Below, piece by piece: positions 35,230-54,559 of a DNA stretch of 64,000 bases. The stretch comes from Glandiceps talaboti (Eukaryota; Hemichordata; Enteropneusta; Spengelidae): the NCBI RefSeq assembly GCF_964340395.1, contig NC_135564.1, positions 9,452,861 to 9,516,860 of the forward strand, in the 5' to 3' direction. The translations under genes and the position numbers were made by a program. Under the pieces are notes generated by a model, which worked only from the letters and a program-made list of their open reading frames with translations, did not search any database and was not told the origin of the DNA. How positions within the stretch are numbered: position 1 is the stretch's first letter; each line of letters begins with the position of its first letter.

Positions 35230-37955
35230 TATTCATGTATTATTCATTTTAAGTATAATATGCAGACTGCAATTAATAGCAGTGACTAACCGTGTTATCG
35301 TTAACTTATTCTACCATATATCATTTAAATTATAGACATCAAATAATCATAATCAAATAATCATTTGTTTAAAAAATATTTGGGATTATGTTAGTAATTT
35401 GTTGTTTTTTGTCAAGCAAGGTTTTCATCTGACTATTCAGCCTGCCTAGCCTACTTGGAATTTAATTATCAACACATTACGATTTGGTAGTTGACGAAAA
35501 TTGATCGATATTGTTTTACTCGGTTTTCTTCTGAGCAATTGTTATCCATCTACCGACAGCTGTTATCATTCCTAAATGTAGACATAGCACGATATAATTG
35601 CATTCAGGGCTTAGTATTCACCAATCAGTAACTACACGAAGGTTGTTAGTGTATCACACTTTTCTGTTTCTTACTGCCAACTTATCCTGTGATCGATATA
35701 GAATTAGATTTTAAGCTTCAGAGTGGTGTTACCTCTACACATTTTGATATTCTATTGACCATGCATTAGAGGCATCTCCTGGAGGTGACAGAAGATTTTC
35801 CGTGAAAGAAAAAAAAAGAGAAGGAAACGTAATTTACTGAGAGATAATTCAAACATTAATATAATCACATAAAACATTGAAGCAATAAAATTAGCAAGCC
35901 ATTTCAGCGAAAACATTATACAGAAATCACGAAACAGCCAATTGTATAAAATATTGATATAAAAATTCCAAGTCACCTATGGGACTGAAATTGTATTTGA
36001 AGTCGTTGTTTCACCGACAAACTATCTAATTTTGGTTATGTTAGGCATATTCTCAGGCGTCTCATTTGTGTGAATATTAAAGTAGCTCTAATCACCCAGC
36101 AGTTTGCTATAGGAAAAGCTGTTCCTTGTTCATTTGAAATAATCGAAGAAAATTGGTTGTTCAATGTCTCGATTGTGAAGGACGTGATCTCTTTATTTTT
36201 TTAAATAGGAAACCGTTAACAAAGTGTTTGGTTGTCATTGAAGTATAATATGGATACATGCTTACATCTTTTTGTTATCTATGCATTGTATAGATTACAT
36301 GTTAACATGCCCATTTTCTTTCTGATTTTAACAGAGGCACGGTAAAAATGTGTCTTGAATGGGTAGTAAGAAACATACTAAGTCCTGGAACTGTTTTCCA
36401 TTCAAATATAAAAGTTGTATGTGATTGTTTGTAGTCATGTGGCATTGTAGTTCCGTATACAAACTTTTACATGAATAATCATAGCTATGAAACAAAACTG
36501 AGACAAATCATTTACTTTCTATCCACAAGATAAGGATAAAGTTCTAGATACGACTGAAGTAAGTATACATCTGTCCGAACATTAGGATGGTGCGTGTCGT
36601 TTTTTAATGATAGTAATCCTCTCGGTGTCTCCAAAAGAGCCACCGACTCATTTATCATCCCCTTTGTTAGTGTTTTTTTATAGATTTACACATCCACACG
36701 AGATTTGTCCGGTTGTCCAGATTCATTAATATTGTACGTATATTGATCCACGAGAAGTGAAATGTTGATAGCTTGAATGTTACACATGTTGTAAAATCCT
36801 ATACATTCCCGTCGAGGTCACTGAACTGTGAAAGCTATTCAACCATGACTTTCTACGTAAAAGTGATTGCTTTTTATTCTCTCTGTCGTTTTGGAAATCT
36901 ATGGAAAGATAAAGACCTAACAGGATATGAAGGAGACAACCAGTAAAAGAAGGCAATTATAACACCTGGCTTATAGTTCTTCAGTTTAATAGTTTTAGTC
37001 CGTAGTGTATACATTCAGTTGATTCAATTAATAGTTATGATTGCAATTAATTGAACGCTTTTAAAATGATTACTAAAAACGGTCAACTACTGTCTGTCTG
37101 TTCGGATATGAAAACCCCCCAACCCTCACCAAAACGTCTGCCGCGCGCTTGACGTGGTAGGTATTTTCGTGTATATTGTATTTGAATACTTGATTTTCTT
37201 TTTGTATTTTGTGTGAGCAACTTTGCAATGTCGCGACGCTCTCTGAAAGGGCATATATGTTTTTAAAATATGATTTGAATTCCACACACATATACAATAA
37301 ATGTTTTACACTGTTTTTTTTCATTATTAATTAATTATATAAATCACTCATATGGACGAACACGCAGTAGGTACAGTCGTAATTTGAAAACTCAGATAAA
37401 TAAAGTCAGAAAAGTGTAACAGGTTGTATTCGTAAATCTGTACGGTGTCCGCTGATATATGCAGTATTATCATACAGAGTTGAGACTACAGTTGCATCGG
37501 TGTTATCATTATGTATTATGACGGTGCACGTGCCTTTAGGTTTTCTTTTTCAAAAAGTTATTATTTATCTAGCGATTCATACAGTTCACATCACGAACAG
37601 TTGCATTGATAGGGAAAAGTAGACAAATAGGTTTTCGACCTTTGCTATCGTCAATAATCACATCGAGAAAAAACGTATATCCAAGGTCACGTGTACATAA
37701 ATCAAGATGACACGGTAGAAATTATTAATTCTGAATCACGGGATTATGTTTAAATCACTCTGGGTGTTTCACTTGTACTCGGACAGCGATTTATCCATAA
37801 AGCTACAACTTACAATAAATTGAATTCGGTGTTCTGTATCAGCCGAAAGCTGACCAACCAATCAGCGTGTGAATTTTCTTTGTCGGTTATACACTCGAAT
37901 CAGCTTTAAATGTTAATAAAGATGTTTAGTGAACGAGTGCGGTAGAAAGCTAAAA
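35230..37955. other. Intergenic, no feature recognised
   Basis: AT-rich DNA with short random frames only (for example 35752-35976 and 37073-37324, minus). Confidence 0.4.
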
Positions 37956-37960
37956 GGCTC

Positions 37961-37970
37961 ATACATACAT

Positions 37971-38006
<36 letters not shown>

Positions 38007-38130
38007 CCACCCACCCACCCACCCACCCACCCATTCATCCATACATACATCCATCCATGCATGCATGCATGCATGCATGCATGCATACATACATACATAC
38101 ATACATACATACATACATACATACATACAT

Positions 38131-38207
<77 letters not shown>

Positions 38208-38227
38208 CATACATACATACATACATA
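37961..38227. repeat. Compound microsatellite (ACAT)n-(CA)n-(CCCA)n-(GCAT)n-(ACAT)n-(CAGA)n-(ACAT)n
   Basis: Seven consecutive short-unit tracts in about 265 bp. All long open frames on both strands here are artefacts. Confidence 0.98.
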
Positions 38228-38400
38228 CCTCAACAAAAATCTTACCAATTCAACATTGCGACATTTTTTATCTTGCTCGACATAAAATATCTCTATTGAT
38301 AACATTTCTATTCAACAAGACAATACAATGTAGCAATGTTAGTATGATTTTTGTTGAGCTAGACGATAAAATGTAGCAATGTTTGTAAGATTTTGTTGAT
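38228..38400. repeat. Repeats of the TTGAGCxAGACGATAAAATGTAGCAATG type
   Basis: Units near 38226-38290, 38315-38340 and 38345-38400 share TTGTTGAGCTAGACGATAAA, ATGTAGCAATG and GTAAGATTTTGTTGA. It is the same family as 2735-2925. Confidence 0.55.
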
Positions 38401-38409
38401 GTTTTGTTT

Positions 38410-40095
38410 CAGATTTCATGATTACATTTATAACCAAATATCAAATACCAAATAAAAATAATAACCACTAATACATAATTTCGGAAAGAAATTGTCCCGA
38501 AATGATACGCTGTCACAAACTGTGATGTTCTGCTGCAATACAATATAGCTGAAAGTCGAATGTTTAATGTTGCGAATATATAGTAACTTAAACAGTAAAG
38601 GGAGTGTATATATACGGGCACATATATGACAAGGCGTGTTTCTGGTTCCAATCAAGAAAACCCATCCACTACGCCTTGAACGGGGAACTGCAATTGTGGT
38701 CAAGCGTTTTCAAGATATCATTTTGGTAAAATCTGCAGCGGATGTGACTTAGTTGAATACGTTTTCTTATCATGTCATGTCTTGGGAATTTCTTTTTTGA
38801 GCGCTTAACGATTGCATAAAGCTTTCTTCAAGTTACAAATACTTCCCAGATTATAAGCTTTTCAAGTAAAAGAAATGTAAATTGTATTGGATATGTGTTA
38901 CATGTGTAGTTATCGAAGTCCTTGGTGCATTTGGGTCTTATCAAGTATCAAGAGATATCTTGTTTCTATACTGCTCACAGATTGGACGTAGTAGCACGCT
39001 CCTTGATTTCGTTTTACCGAACATGGAAAGCACATCTATCATGAGAATTGAGACTGTAATATTCAGGCCAGACTGTAATATGAAAGTCAGTGTTGCTGGG
39101 CAGCGTATACATGAGATTAGATAGCCGTCATGTTGTGTCGTTTCGTCGTGTACCTCTTACCAGAACTCATCAAATATTGACGTGGTGGTGGGATTTCACC
39201 ATTCAAGCAATGACTGTTGCTGTATGGTGTTCTTATCGACATTTTTTATCTCCGTACCGGCGTACAAAATAACTTTACATTGAGCATTGTCTCTGGGGAA
39301 CATGCAAAGAAAGCTTTCCTTCTTGCGTGCACTCAGATTCGAGAATCACAAACAGCCTTGTAAAGGCAAAAATTCGATTTCTAGTTCCCACATGAGATAA
39401 CTATGTTTTTAGTCCAATGACATCGATAAGGCGGGCGAATATGTTTGAAGTGTCAATCAACTAAATATTAATAATTGTATTCCTTATAGTAAAGCATTAC
39501 CATTTTTTGATTTAATCATTTTTTCTTCCCCGGATGATACATATATGTGTGACGTCAAAGAAGGATTTTTGAAAGTTAACGTTGTATCAGTACTTTCCCT
39601 GGTTACATTGAATTTAAATTTATTAATTTCACGAGTTATAACCTGGATTAATGTGTACACATTTCGTCAAATTCTCTATTAGTAATAAATGAATTTTATA
39701 CGTCTCCGAATAATACGGATGGTATATATTATCACTATATTAGCATATATTACGTAAATATTGATATATCATGAAAATAATAAAAACAGTTTATTCATTC
39801 GTATAGGCATTGGGGAGAGGCGGGGCCATGTGCATATTACCTTTATCAACAATTAACAGTCTACAAAAACAATGTTGGTTTGTTCTTCATTTCGAGTTTC
39901 TGTACATATAAAGTTTATATATAAAGTGTATGCACTATGTGTCAACCGCTGGATCCAGACAAATTGTCCTTTCATTCAATGCAATCAATACTCAGAGATG
40001 GGTCATCCTCCTAGACAGATATATGATGAGTATATGAGACTGGACTTTTCAATTTCAGATCTGTCGACACCACTTCCACTGATCACTCACTATCT
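38410..40095. other. Intergenic, no feature recognised
   Basis: Short frames at 38882-39272 were inspected. None resembles a known protein. Confidence 0.4.
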
Positions 40096-40100
40096 GGCAA

Positions 40101-40152
40101 ACATACATACATACATACATACATACATACATACATACACATACACACACGT

Positions 40153-40209
<57 letters not shown>
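40101..40209. repeat. (ACAT)n-(CAGA)n microsatellite
   Basis: ACAT at 40101-40138, then about 14 CAGA units from 40153 to 40208. Confidence 0.97.
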
Positions 40210-40214
40210 TAGTC

Positions 40215-41265
40215 GGATGGGTATACAGACTACATATTTTCGTTATATATATACATGTCCCTTGTCTGTCTGTCTGTCTGTGGGGGTGGTTGGGGAAGTA
40301 TGAAGTGGATTGATAGTGTGGGTAGATGCAAAGATGGATATGGGTGTAGTATCGTGTGTACATTCAAATCACAATTCCGATCTTTCCACCACGATATCAA
40401 GATCCAAACATTGAAAACTAACAACACGTTCTAGTCTTTTATATTTTAGAAGTACAAGATAAGAAATTTATTTTATCTGTTTTTTGTTTCTAATTCATTA
40501 TCATATTTGTTGGATAACAAACGTTTATTCTTGGTTTGATGGATAGGTGTCTTTCACTTTTATCGGCTAAAATGTCGTGATAGAGTCGCTAGTACGTTAT
40601 ATGTTGTTGGCACGATATCCTGATAAGGAATTGAAGGTACACAATTGAAAAAAAAGACAATTACCCGAACGAAGACTTCTGATAGTTATCTGAGTTATTT
40701 CAAGATGTTTTGGAGTTCAATAATTGGTGTTTGAAAGATAAATTTAGATTTTCAACGATATAGAAATTATTTCATCACAAAGCTTAGTTTTGAGAGATGT
40801 AATTCGCAATTGCTTATCATTATAATGTCACACCGTTTTAAGTGACATAACATATTATTCAAACACAATATTGCCAATGAGCAGAGCTGTAGCTTGTTTG
40901 TTGGAGAACACTTTAAGTTAAAATGTTTGAAGTTTATGAAGTCTGTTAGCACTTCAATCGATGGAGTAGTCCCGTCAGTTGCTACGGCTTGTATTTCAAG
41001 CTGTCAAAACGAATAAAAAGTTAAATATCTGCCGCGGGTTATACGTCGTTTTTATTTCGTCATTCAAATAGATTTGGTTTCATTCATATTGAATTCAAGT
41101 ACAATTTTATACACATCTGTGATGAAAAGTTGATGACTCGGCAGCTGGTTTAGACCAACACATATTTTTATTTCATGTGACTCAAACAACATGTCGTTTA
41201 CGGTTCATCAAATATGTTAATTAGTTTTCTCATGAATACCAAATGTGCGTGGTAATCGCAGTGCC
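40215..41265. other. Region upstream of gene C, no feature recognised
   Basis: A short GTCTGTCTGTCTGTCTGTCT tract at about 40263-40281. Otherwise anonymous. Confidence 0.4.
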
Positions 41266-41270
41266 GTGTG

Positions 41271-41352
41271 TATAAATTCCTGCAAACTTCAGCAAAACTG
41301 CACACAACCTTTCAGCAAGAGGACCGTTTGATTGTAGCGATCGTGTTTGAAG
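41271..41352 (+). promoter_or_regulatory. Promoter (TATA box) and 5' non-coding exon of gene C
   Basis: TATAAAT at 41271-41277. Transcription would start near 41300, and a leader exon ends at GTTTGAAG/GTGAGT (donor GT at 41353). It contains GAGGACCGTTTGATTGT at 41319-41335, matching the gene B leader. The next exon starts at 44500 after ttattttacag. Confidence 0.6.
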
Positions 41353-41359
41353 GTGAGTG

Positions 41360-44300
41360 CCGACTTTTCTGTTCAAACTGTTATCTCTTAAACAGTTGAC
41401 ACAGCACGTTTATGTGGGATTTCGTTTGTTCATTTTTATATAAAGGTAGGAAAGAGAGGAACGTCCAGAATGTCTACTTTTCAATCGGAAATCACCGAAT
41501 CTAATAGCATGTTTTATTTCCAACTTTATTTCAAATCATTCTGAATCTCTGCATCTAAAAACATGTTCTTTTAAACCTAAATGTACTGCATTGGTGTTAT
41601 GTCAATCCACAACTTTTCGAATAACGTCGCTTACCGATGGCACATGTTTAACTTGATAGAACAACTTAAACGGATCATTATTTTCAACTTATTCCCAATA
41701 CGATACATACTGTCAGTTCGCTTAGGTCAATTACATCAAAGTCTAGAATCCGAATCCGAATACTTGACTTGGGTTTTCCATTCGAAAAATGTTCATTGTG
41801 ATTTGACACAGCAATCTATGTGTCGAAACGATCTTGTGACTTTAGGAAATGGTACATTGGGTTCAAACACGCGTTTATTGAGTCGCTCTTTCAAAATTAC
41901 CCGAAGCAAAGACCCGTTCATTGAACACGGTTTATGTTCCCAAGCATCACCTTCGTCTAATCCATTCTCATATACGCGATAAAAATGAACCCTGACCTTA
42001 AACTTGCCCAAGTTGAATACGTTCCCTCTTGGGTTTCCTGAATTCGAATCCCGACAACAGTTCAGGTAGATGGAGAATCATTGTTTAGCTATAAAAAAAA
42101 ACTATACATCACTATAACTGCCATGTATCCTCGTTCGGCTATTTCCTTAAGCTTGTAGCTGAAAGCTGACTGGCGTTTGATTGCTTACTTTCAAGTGTCG
42201 TAGAACGAGTCAGACCAGTCTTAACGTGGCAAAACAATACCACAATAATCACGTACTATACATTTCTGTATTTTATTTAAAACAATGTATTGTTGAAAGT
42301 CTCGTATCTTCATTACCATGTTACCTATTACTCCTTCAGGGTCAACAAATGCAGGCTTTTAATACATATTACTCTTATCGACCACAAATGACATCATAAA
42401 GTCTTTATGATGGAACGTATTCAATGTTTGTAGCTTTTGGCATCATGAGAAACTCCGAGTCTCGACATTCTACGGATATACAACACGTTTTAAATGTACC
42501 TAAACCTAATCCATGTATCATTAAGATCATTGGACTTAAGTAATTACATGTATAAGTCTACGTTACTGGGTGAAGATAAACTGAAAATCATGTACTTGCC
42601 TAAAACCAGTACCTTGTATGTGATATTTATATATATAATCATGACAAAATGAGACGTCACTGTAATTAGATAGCCAATCTTTATATTTTATGGATGCAGC
42701 AAGCACTTGTTTTGGTTGACTACCATTAAAGCCCACTTTAGAGAATATCAACTTAATCCCATTAAACGAAATACAAGGAAAGAAAAATGTTTCTGAATTC
42801 GTTTGATAATTGCTTCGGGCTTATTTCTACCTTGAATGATCTAAATGGACGATCTCATATATTCAGATAATACAAATAATGTTTAATAATTCTGTCTATT
42901 AATACGTTACAGTGGTATCCATGTCAGGTTGTTTTGGAGATTACACAAATGCATCTGAATCTTACGCTTCGCATGGTACTACCCATAAAAAACCTTTCAA
43001 ATAATTTAGAATTTTAAGTGTAGACTTGTATTACTGTGCAAAGTGATAGGGTATGGGTTAATTATAATGATGTTCCATTAGATACCAAAAATCAATGATA
43101 AGATTTTAAACCAAGGTCTAATGCTTCACATTAATTGCTTCGAATCAATGTAATATATACGGGGAAAAAGGATATATAGACAGCCGTCAAAAATCAATAT
43201 TTTTTCATATAGGATGTTATGGTATGTATCGATCAGAGTTCGGTAAAAACGTATTGAACAATATGATAAATCATTCAACACAGTTTTCAAGTTTTTAATG
43301 GAAATTTTCTTGCCAGAAATCGAGTTCCACAATTTTCTTTGTCTACGCGTACGGGAATTCCTAATTTGTTTTTAATGTGTTGATTAAGAGTTTGGTTTTT
43401 CAGTAGTTATATAAACCGGCGAAACAACCTAAAAGGAATGTAGTCATTCACTGCGATCAGCTCAGAGTGCAAATGTGATGTAGAAAATAGTATAGTATAG
43501 GAAGCGAGGGCAGGTGCTACAATAGTGAATGTACTGGAAGTGAACTGACACGGTGAAGACAGTGACATTACATTATGTTTGAATTCATCACAAATATCAT
43601 TTGAACATCAGTTGCTTTCCGACTAGGTATTAATTATTTTGAGGAAATAAAACCGACAGAGTATTAAGCGAGTCTTTTAAAATGACGACATTTTCCTGAA
43701 GGTCAGCACTTATCGAACGTGACAAAAACTTAGGCATGTATGCCTCGCGGGTGGTTCGAAATACAATATGATAAATCTAGAAGTATATGATGGACTTCCG
43801 TCTTCTTCTGGTTTTGTCGCTAAGGGAAATACATTGTTCTTGGTGAGATGTCACATGAATCATGCATAAAGCAAAGCCTTAGTCGTGTCAGAGTAAAAAG
43901 AAAAAAACAGGCCTCTTGTATTTTATCAAGTAGAATTCATAGCATTTGATGATACATTTTCAAAAGTACTTTACCCCGTTAACTTAAAAGCAATTTAAAA
44001 ATGAAGAAAAGGTGGGTCTCAGAACTGTTGCAATTTCTTCATTTTATCTACTCAATAATGAAATGATAATTATTTAGATTTCGAGTATGTTGTATTTATT
44101 TTCTGCATCGTGAAAGCAAATCAAGTTCATTGACTTCTGATTGTGCATTTGTGATAAATACAACCAATGGACAGAACAATGTGAACATCTTGCGGATGTA
44201 TACACGTAAGAAACTCTAGCCTGAAGCAATGTGAATGTAGCAGAACTTATCAATCACAAGAATACATAAGCAAAGTATGTCTACAAAGTTATTATACATG

Positions 44301-44490
44301 TTTTGAAACATTTAGTATTTTATGATAATTGGAGACACCTTCATTTTTGTTAGTGAAACATCTCTTATCAATTGTTTTATTCTAGGGTCATTGCACTGCC
44401 TTTGTCCCATCTAGACTATATCTAATATTTAATGGTTATGTAATATTGATTCTTTGACGCCATTTGTGACACCCATTGCTTTCAATCATT
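41360..44490. other. Gene C intron 1, nothing coding recognised
   Basis: The 133-residue frame at 41581-41982 shows no recognisable similarity, and its reverse strand is also open. It may be an uncharacterised repeat. A perfect short palindrome lies at 42392-42412. Confidence 0.4.
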
Positions 44491-44499
44491 ATTTTACAG

Positions 44500-44539
44500 A
44501 ATACACAAGAAAAACAACTCTATTCAACGTACATCTAAA

Positions 44540-44564
<25 letters not shown>
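44500..44564 (+). CDS. Gene C first coding exon with part of the leader
   Basis: Acceptor tcattattttacag (AG at 44498-44499) and donor GCTTCAG/GTAAAG (GT at 44565). The ATG is at 44540. It encodes MDNYFKAS plus one base (phase 1). Confidence 0.72.
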
Positions 44565-49227
<4,663 letters not shown>

Positions 49228-49779
49228 AGGTGGAATCGAATAACAACTGATTCCCAAGTGTAATTATTGTTTTCGAAAATGGCGTTTTCAGCTCCATATA
49301 TAAACATTAATTTCCAGTTTGAAATTATGCAGAAATAGAACTTTGTATATCCCTTGTAGCCCTAGTCTATCTTAACAACTTTGCATAAATATACCAATGT
49401 CTCCTATTTTCTTGAACAGCTTTAAAAAGTTTGTCTCAGCTATGTTATCGATCTCCGAGAGAATGCAATCACTTGTCCTCGAATGTCACTTCCATGATTA
49501 TCTTTCATTTGTGGCTTCTTGAAGATGAACAACAACGGGAAATACATTTACTAAAACTTGATTTCACTCGTTGATAACTTTGGAAAATCCAAACGTAAAA
49601 ACGATATGCAAATGATCAGAAAGACCACTACTGCAAACAGTGCAATTATTCAATGCGTGGAGTCATTTGTTTCTCAAGGAAATGTGCAGTAGAACGTCTT
49701 CAGTTTCTTATTTACAAAGTTTAAGACCAGTGCATCTCTACTATATCTCTGTAGAATTAAAACAGACAAGGATACTACC

Positions 49780-49785
49780 AATAAA
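49780..49785 (+). terminator. Candidate polyadenylation signal of gene C
   Basis: First canonical AATAAA noted after the gene C stop, about 550 bp downstream. Confidence 0.3.
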
Positions 49786-49917
49786 ATATTCTTTTAAACG
49801 AAGATATTTACTGTGTCTATGTTTGATAAGAACTCGGCTATGGTAAATTTTCTTTTACAGTGACGAATGTATTCTTAAATGCGTTCATTTGGTCCGTAAA
49901 ACACAATAATAAGCCCT

Positions 49918-50110
49918 TCTTGTTTTTGTTTTGTTTTGTTTTCTTGTTTTGTTTTGTTTTGTTTTGTTTGTCTTGTCTTGTCTTGTCTTGTCTTGTCTTG
50001 TCTTGTCTTGTCTTTGACTGGAATTGTCTTGTCTTGTCTTGTCTTGTCTTGTCTTGTCTTGTCCTGTCCAGTTCTGTCTTGTCTTGTCTTGGTTTGTCTT
50101 GCCTTTGTGC
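49918..50110. repeat. (TTTTG)n / (TCTTG)n pentanucleotide repeat
   Basis: GTTTT units at 49928-49968, then TCTTG units to about 50110 with a short break near 50015. The frames on both strands are artefacts. Confidence 0.97.
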
Positions 50111-50114
50111 TGCG

Positions 50115-53100
50115 TCCTTTGGTGCCGTGTTATTTTTGTGTAACAAATAATAATGGTACGTCTATTGAACAAACTTCACTATGGTGTGTAGTCAGTAGGA
50201 GAATTAGTATATGATATATAAGCACTGCAAGGTATTGCGCGTTCGTGACTTCCAGACTCTAAAATTGTGAAAACCATCCATTTATTAAGAGTGTATGTGT
50301 TTAACATTCTTTAAGTATAGAAAATAACTTTCGATAATTTCTTTGGCACAGAATTTCTGGTCAATTTAAAATAATTACTTGTCATTTGTGGTGTCGGCAC
50401 TATTTGAAAACCTAGTTATTACATTTAAATCGAATTCCTGTGACTAAACATTAAATAATCATACATCGGAAAAGAAATTAATAAGTACTGCAATTCTTTG
50501 ATTCTTATGATATGAAATAACGTTACTGTGCGAACGTATGTTATTTGATTACAGCCCGTTTAGGTTTAAAAACGTCTGTGTGTACTAAATTACTTTAACT
50601 GAAAACTTACTTAATATAAGAAAACACAACTTCATTCAACGAAGTGGGCTGCTAAGAAATATTTTAGCACATGTGGTTGAGATTGAATCTTTAGATGGAA
50701 CCAGCTCCATATGCGACTATTTTAGACTTTGCATCTTTCAATACAGAAGATGACAGTTGTGATCCAACCAAAACAACTTGTTCAGGGTGGCGACTACTCA
50801 CATGTATACATACATTATCAATTTCTACATGCAACGCCAATACAGTAAGAATCGACTTTAAAAAATAAATACAATGCATTTTCATTTAGTATCGGTCCAG
50901 ATAAAACCAATACAATCCAATGATACCAATTTCAATATTCTACAGTTATTGTAATAGATATTTCATCTGTTATTAAAATGTGATGTCATTGCCAAAATTA
51001 TTCACATCCTGACATATATAAAAAAAATGAAGAACATTTTATATCAAATAAATTTTCTTAGCCAGTTTTGTAAGCCTTACTAATTATTCCCTACCTTAGT
51101 TGGATGAATTAATAATCGCAATTTGTTTGTCATAAACTCAGCATTAATGAACTATATGATAATCTAATAAATAGTTTTTCTTTTGAAATTATACAAACGA
51201 GACAGCGATCAACTATGCAATAATTCTATATAGAAAGCGTAATGCCGTTTGGTCAACCAGAGAAGAGTCTTGCTAAATGTGGGATGTAACATATTTAGAA
51301 CTACTAACGAAATTTTGCTAATACTCCAGTGACCATTACTATCTAGGAGTATGTTATCTCCAGGTTACCGTGGCGTTTTACCAGTCAATACGTATACGAT
51401 ATCACCATATATTGAATTAGCTAACAAGTTGACTTTACAAAACTAAGCAAGGAAAGAAAAATGCCATTTAGCACACTGGTTGTTGATGTGCAGTGTTAAA
51501 GCAATTGAAAAAGTAGTGTTTGAAACTGTCACAGGTATTCGATTGTACAATCGTGTGAACTTATAGTTGGTTATTGTCGTCAAACAGGTGACCTTTACAA
51601 GACATTCTCATTAGCAGAGATTAGAAACTACATAATACAATATATCATTACTTCATGATCAATTACAGGAATGGTATCCTACCATATTGAATAAACAAAA
51701 CTAGATGGAATCATTGAGATAAACATTTCTTGATGATGATTTTAAGTATGGAAAAACATTAAGAGTGAACCCATTATAGAAAATTCATTTTCTGTTAGCG
51801 ATAGGCACCCAGAAGCATAACAAATCCTTGGGAGATATAAAAAACATAAAAAGCAGCATTAAAGTGTGGTATGTACAAATATAATAAACCCATGTAAGAT
51901 ACATTAAGCAGTTTTGATGCGAGACTGAGCACGCCTGACTGCTTTAACTAATTTCTCCCATAGCTCGGCCTTTATTGCCCAAACAGTACTCAAACTAATC
52001 TTAGTAACCTATATAGTGCTCAATCTGGGGTTGAATTGTTTTTAGATGTGCTAACCATGGTACAATCGCATGTGACCTTCTCCACAGCGCCTACATGAAA
52101 GGACTTTTGATTTATGAATCACTGAAATGAGACATACATTTTCTTCACAGTTGTCGACACAATTTGGGTCATTCTTAATGAACAAGCCAAAGCCAAGCTT
52201 GTGAAAAAAGGGTTGAACTCTTGAAATGTACTTTTGCCAAACAAAATCTTATCTTGAATCAAATGAGTACACACATATGTATAAACTGGGACAATTTAAT
52301 TACACAAACCCTCCGAAAGTTAATTAATTTGTTGCCATTGTTTTGTTAATTAAAGTTTGATTGTCTTTTGTTTGCCATCGGAATATTAATGGCGTCATAT
52401 AAATGCTGTGAGATGTACTATGCCCGTCTTCCCAATGTGACTGTCACATGTTTAATTGTGTAGTTGCATCATAATAATCCATTACTGTTATACAGAATAG
52501 AACTCTCATTTCATAGTACATAATTCTATACATGAATCATTTTTATTCCCGAATTCAAACATGGTAAAGATTATTATCTGATTTGAGTAATCTTGTTGAC
52601 AGGTTTCCTCTATACCGCTACATGTTTGAATTCCCCTGCGGACATGAGTACGTATGAATGGACTTCATCCATTGTGTTCCAGTATCTCATCGCAGTAGAG
52701 GTAGCGCTCTCTGTCATACGCTAATCTTCACAAGATTGATGCTTTCTATACGTATATGGTTTATATTAGTAGTGACGTAGTACATAGAAAACTACAAGAG
52801 ATCTCACAAGTGTATCGGCTCGTTCTCTGATACATGTGCATAGTATCTGTTTAACGTTATCTCCGAAACGAGTTTCCTCATCTTGTGGACAAAACCATAC
52901 ACCCTTGGGTCCTCTTTACTCTATGTTCGCCTTCCTGTAAAAACCTTTTAGAATCGACTACAGTGAGAAGGATAATTCTGTCAACACGGTTGCCGCAAGC
53001 CAGAAATTTATGAGGGACACGGGATAGACACCTTACGTTAATAATGCAATGATTAAATATATTGTTTTTCCTTTAGTAAACGATTTAAATTCAACAAAGT

Positions 53101-54215
53101 GGTTCCGGTTTGAGAACTGGAGGGAGTTCATATAATCTGTATTCATTGATTGGATAATGTCGCTAGATAGAGTTACGGAACGCTGGACCGCATTAGAGCC
53201 ATTGTGCCCCATAACATGGACAGCCTAATAACTTTCTGTGGCTGCCCCGTTTACTATGAAAAAAATCCCTGATTTCCAAATGCAATTATCCGATCGATAT
53301 ATCTTATATGTCAGTCAGTTGCTTAGGATGGAGGTTTCGTCAAGTGGGACCGGTAACTATAGGCAACAATACTCCTTGTCAACGTGGAATTCGAAGTCAT
53401 CATACAATGAATGCTGTTCCTGTCGAAACCCCTGTTTCGCTTCTAATTCAGTTGATACCCATTTCGTCCATCACATCATATCACATTAGCCAGCAATGCA
53501 TTTTAAACATTGAAAACATGTATCGAATAAGGAGCTGTGACAGGCATTTTTTTAGCATATTAGCAAACTTAAGGCATCCTGATAGTGCACGTGGATAATT
53601 CTAACGTTAACAGTTTTAATGTCTCACCAAGTACAAAACATACAACTTGGTCAACACGCTAATACACGGCCTTTTAGTACGCCACCTGAAACTCAAATTT
53701 GCTTCTATTAGAAGGTGGCGCACTATAGCTAGAAAAAACACTGTCACCATTAAGACAATCTACGCCTATGCACATATTCAGTGCAAGCTATACATGTCAT
53801 CATGGATTTCTACTACATCACAGCTCTCTCCTTGTATATGTCACTGCCATGTCCAGTCTGATGTAATATTGTACGTTAACATAGCAATGCTGTTCTGTGT
53901 TTCTATTTCCAAACGTGGTAGTCATTGGCAACAAAATCGCTTTAAGTCTTCGCGAGATTTAGATTCCCGCCTTTGTAACGTTGTACCTACCACTTGAAGC
54001 TCTAGATATGGGATTATACAATATCGATGCCATATTACATAGTAACTCTTCAACTATCTACACTCTCAAATTTCATACAGGTCTTTAATAGGAATCGTGC
54101 ATTATCATTAATTTATTTTTCTGAACAGATAATGTTCTGATACGAGGTAAAAAGAAAAAAGGGTAATTACACATACAAATACATTCAGTTCAATTCACCA
54201 AAATTATTGTAGAGT
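50115..54215. other. Intergenic, no gene recognised
   Basis: Short frames at 53238-53997 were inspected and show no family. A small hairpin (AGTACGCCACCT / AGGTGGCGCACT) lies at 53676-53724. Confidence 0.4.
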
Positions 54216-54222
54216 TTCAATT

Positions 54223-54555
54223 AGGCGGCACCATGATTTTAATAGTTTGCACTTGTCAACGTTTTTGTTAAACAAATTCCATGAAACAAAATACAGACAC
54301 TGATAGCGCGCAAGCATACATTGATACATTTATCTCCCTGGCCACAGTGAACACAAATCATCATCACTGTCGGATGAGACAAGGAGGCTCAAACAGAATA
54401 AGAAAACTCTGTATTTGAGTTCACAATGAGATAAAAATATAACATTTCAGGTAAGTGCGTGCTATCAGTGCTTGTATTTTGTTTATGTAGTTTGTTACAA
54501 AAATGTTGCGTTAGATGTAAAAAAATAAATAAATAAATACACCACCATGCAGCCT
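54223..54555. mobile_element. Foldback MITE-like element, copy 3 (most complete ends)
   Basis: Left end AGGCGGCACCATG, then ACACTGATAGCGCGCAAGCA and TACATTTATCTC. Right half GAGTTCACAATGAGATAAAA, GCGTGCTATCAGTG, ending ACCACCATGCAGCCT. The termini correspond to the GTGCCGCCT end of copy 1. Confidence 0.7.
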
Positions 54556-54559
54556 ATAA

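Noticed and set aside
41581-41982. 133-residue frame in gene C intron 1
   Set aside because: No recognisable similarity, the opposite strand is also open, and it lies inside an intron supported by flanking splice sites.
53238-53997. Three overlapping or adjacent open frames of 83-116 residues
   Set aside because: Overlapping frames with no conserved motif. Considered random or remnants of an unknown repeat.
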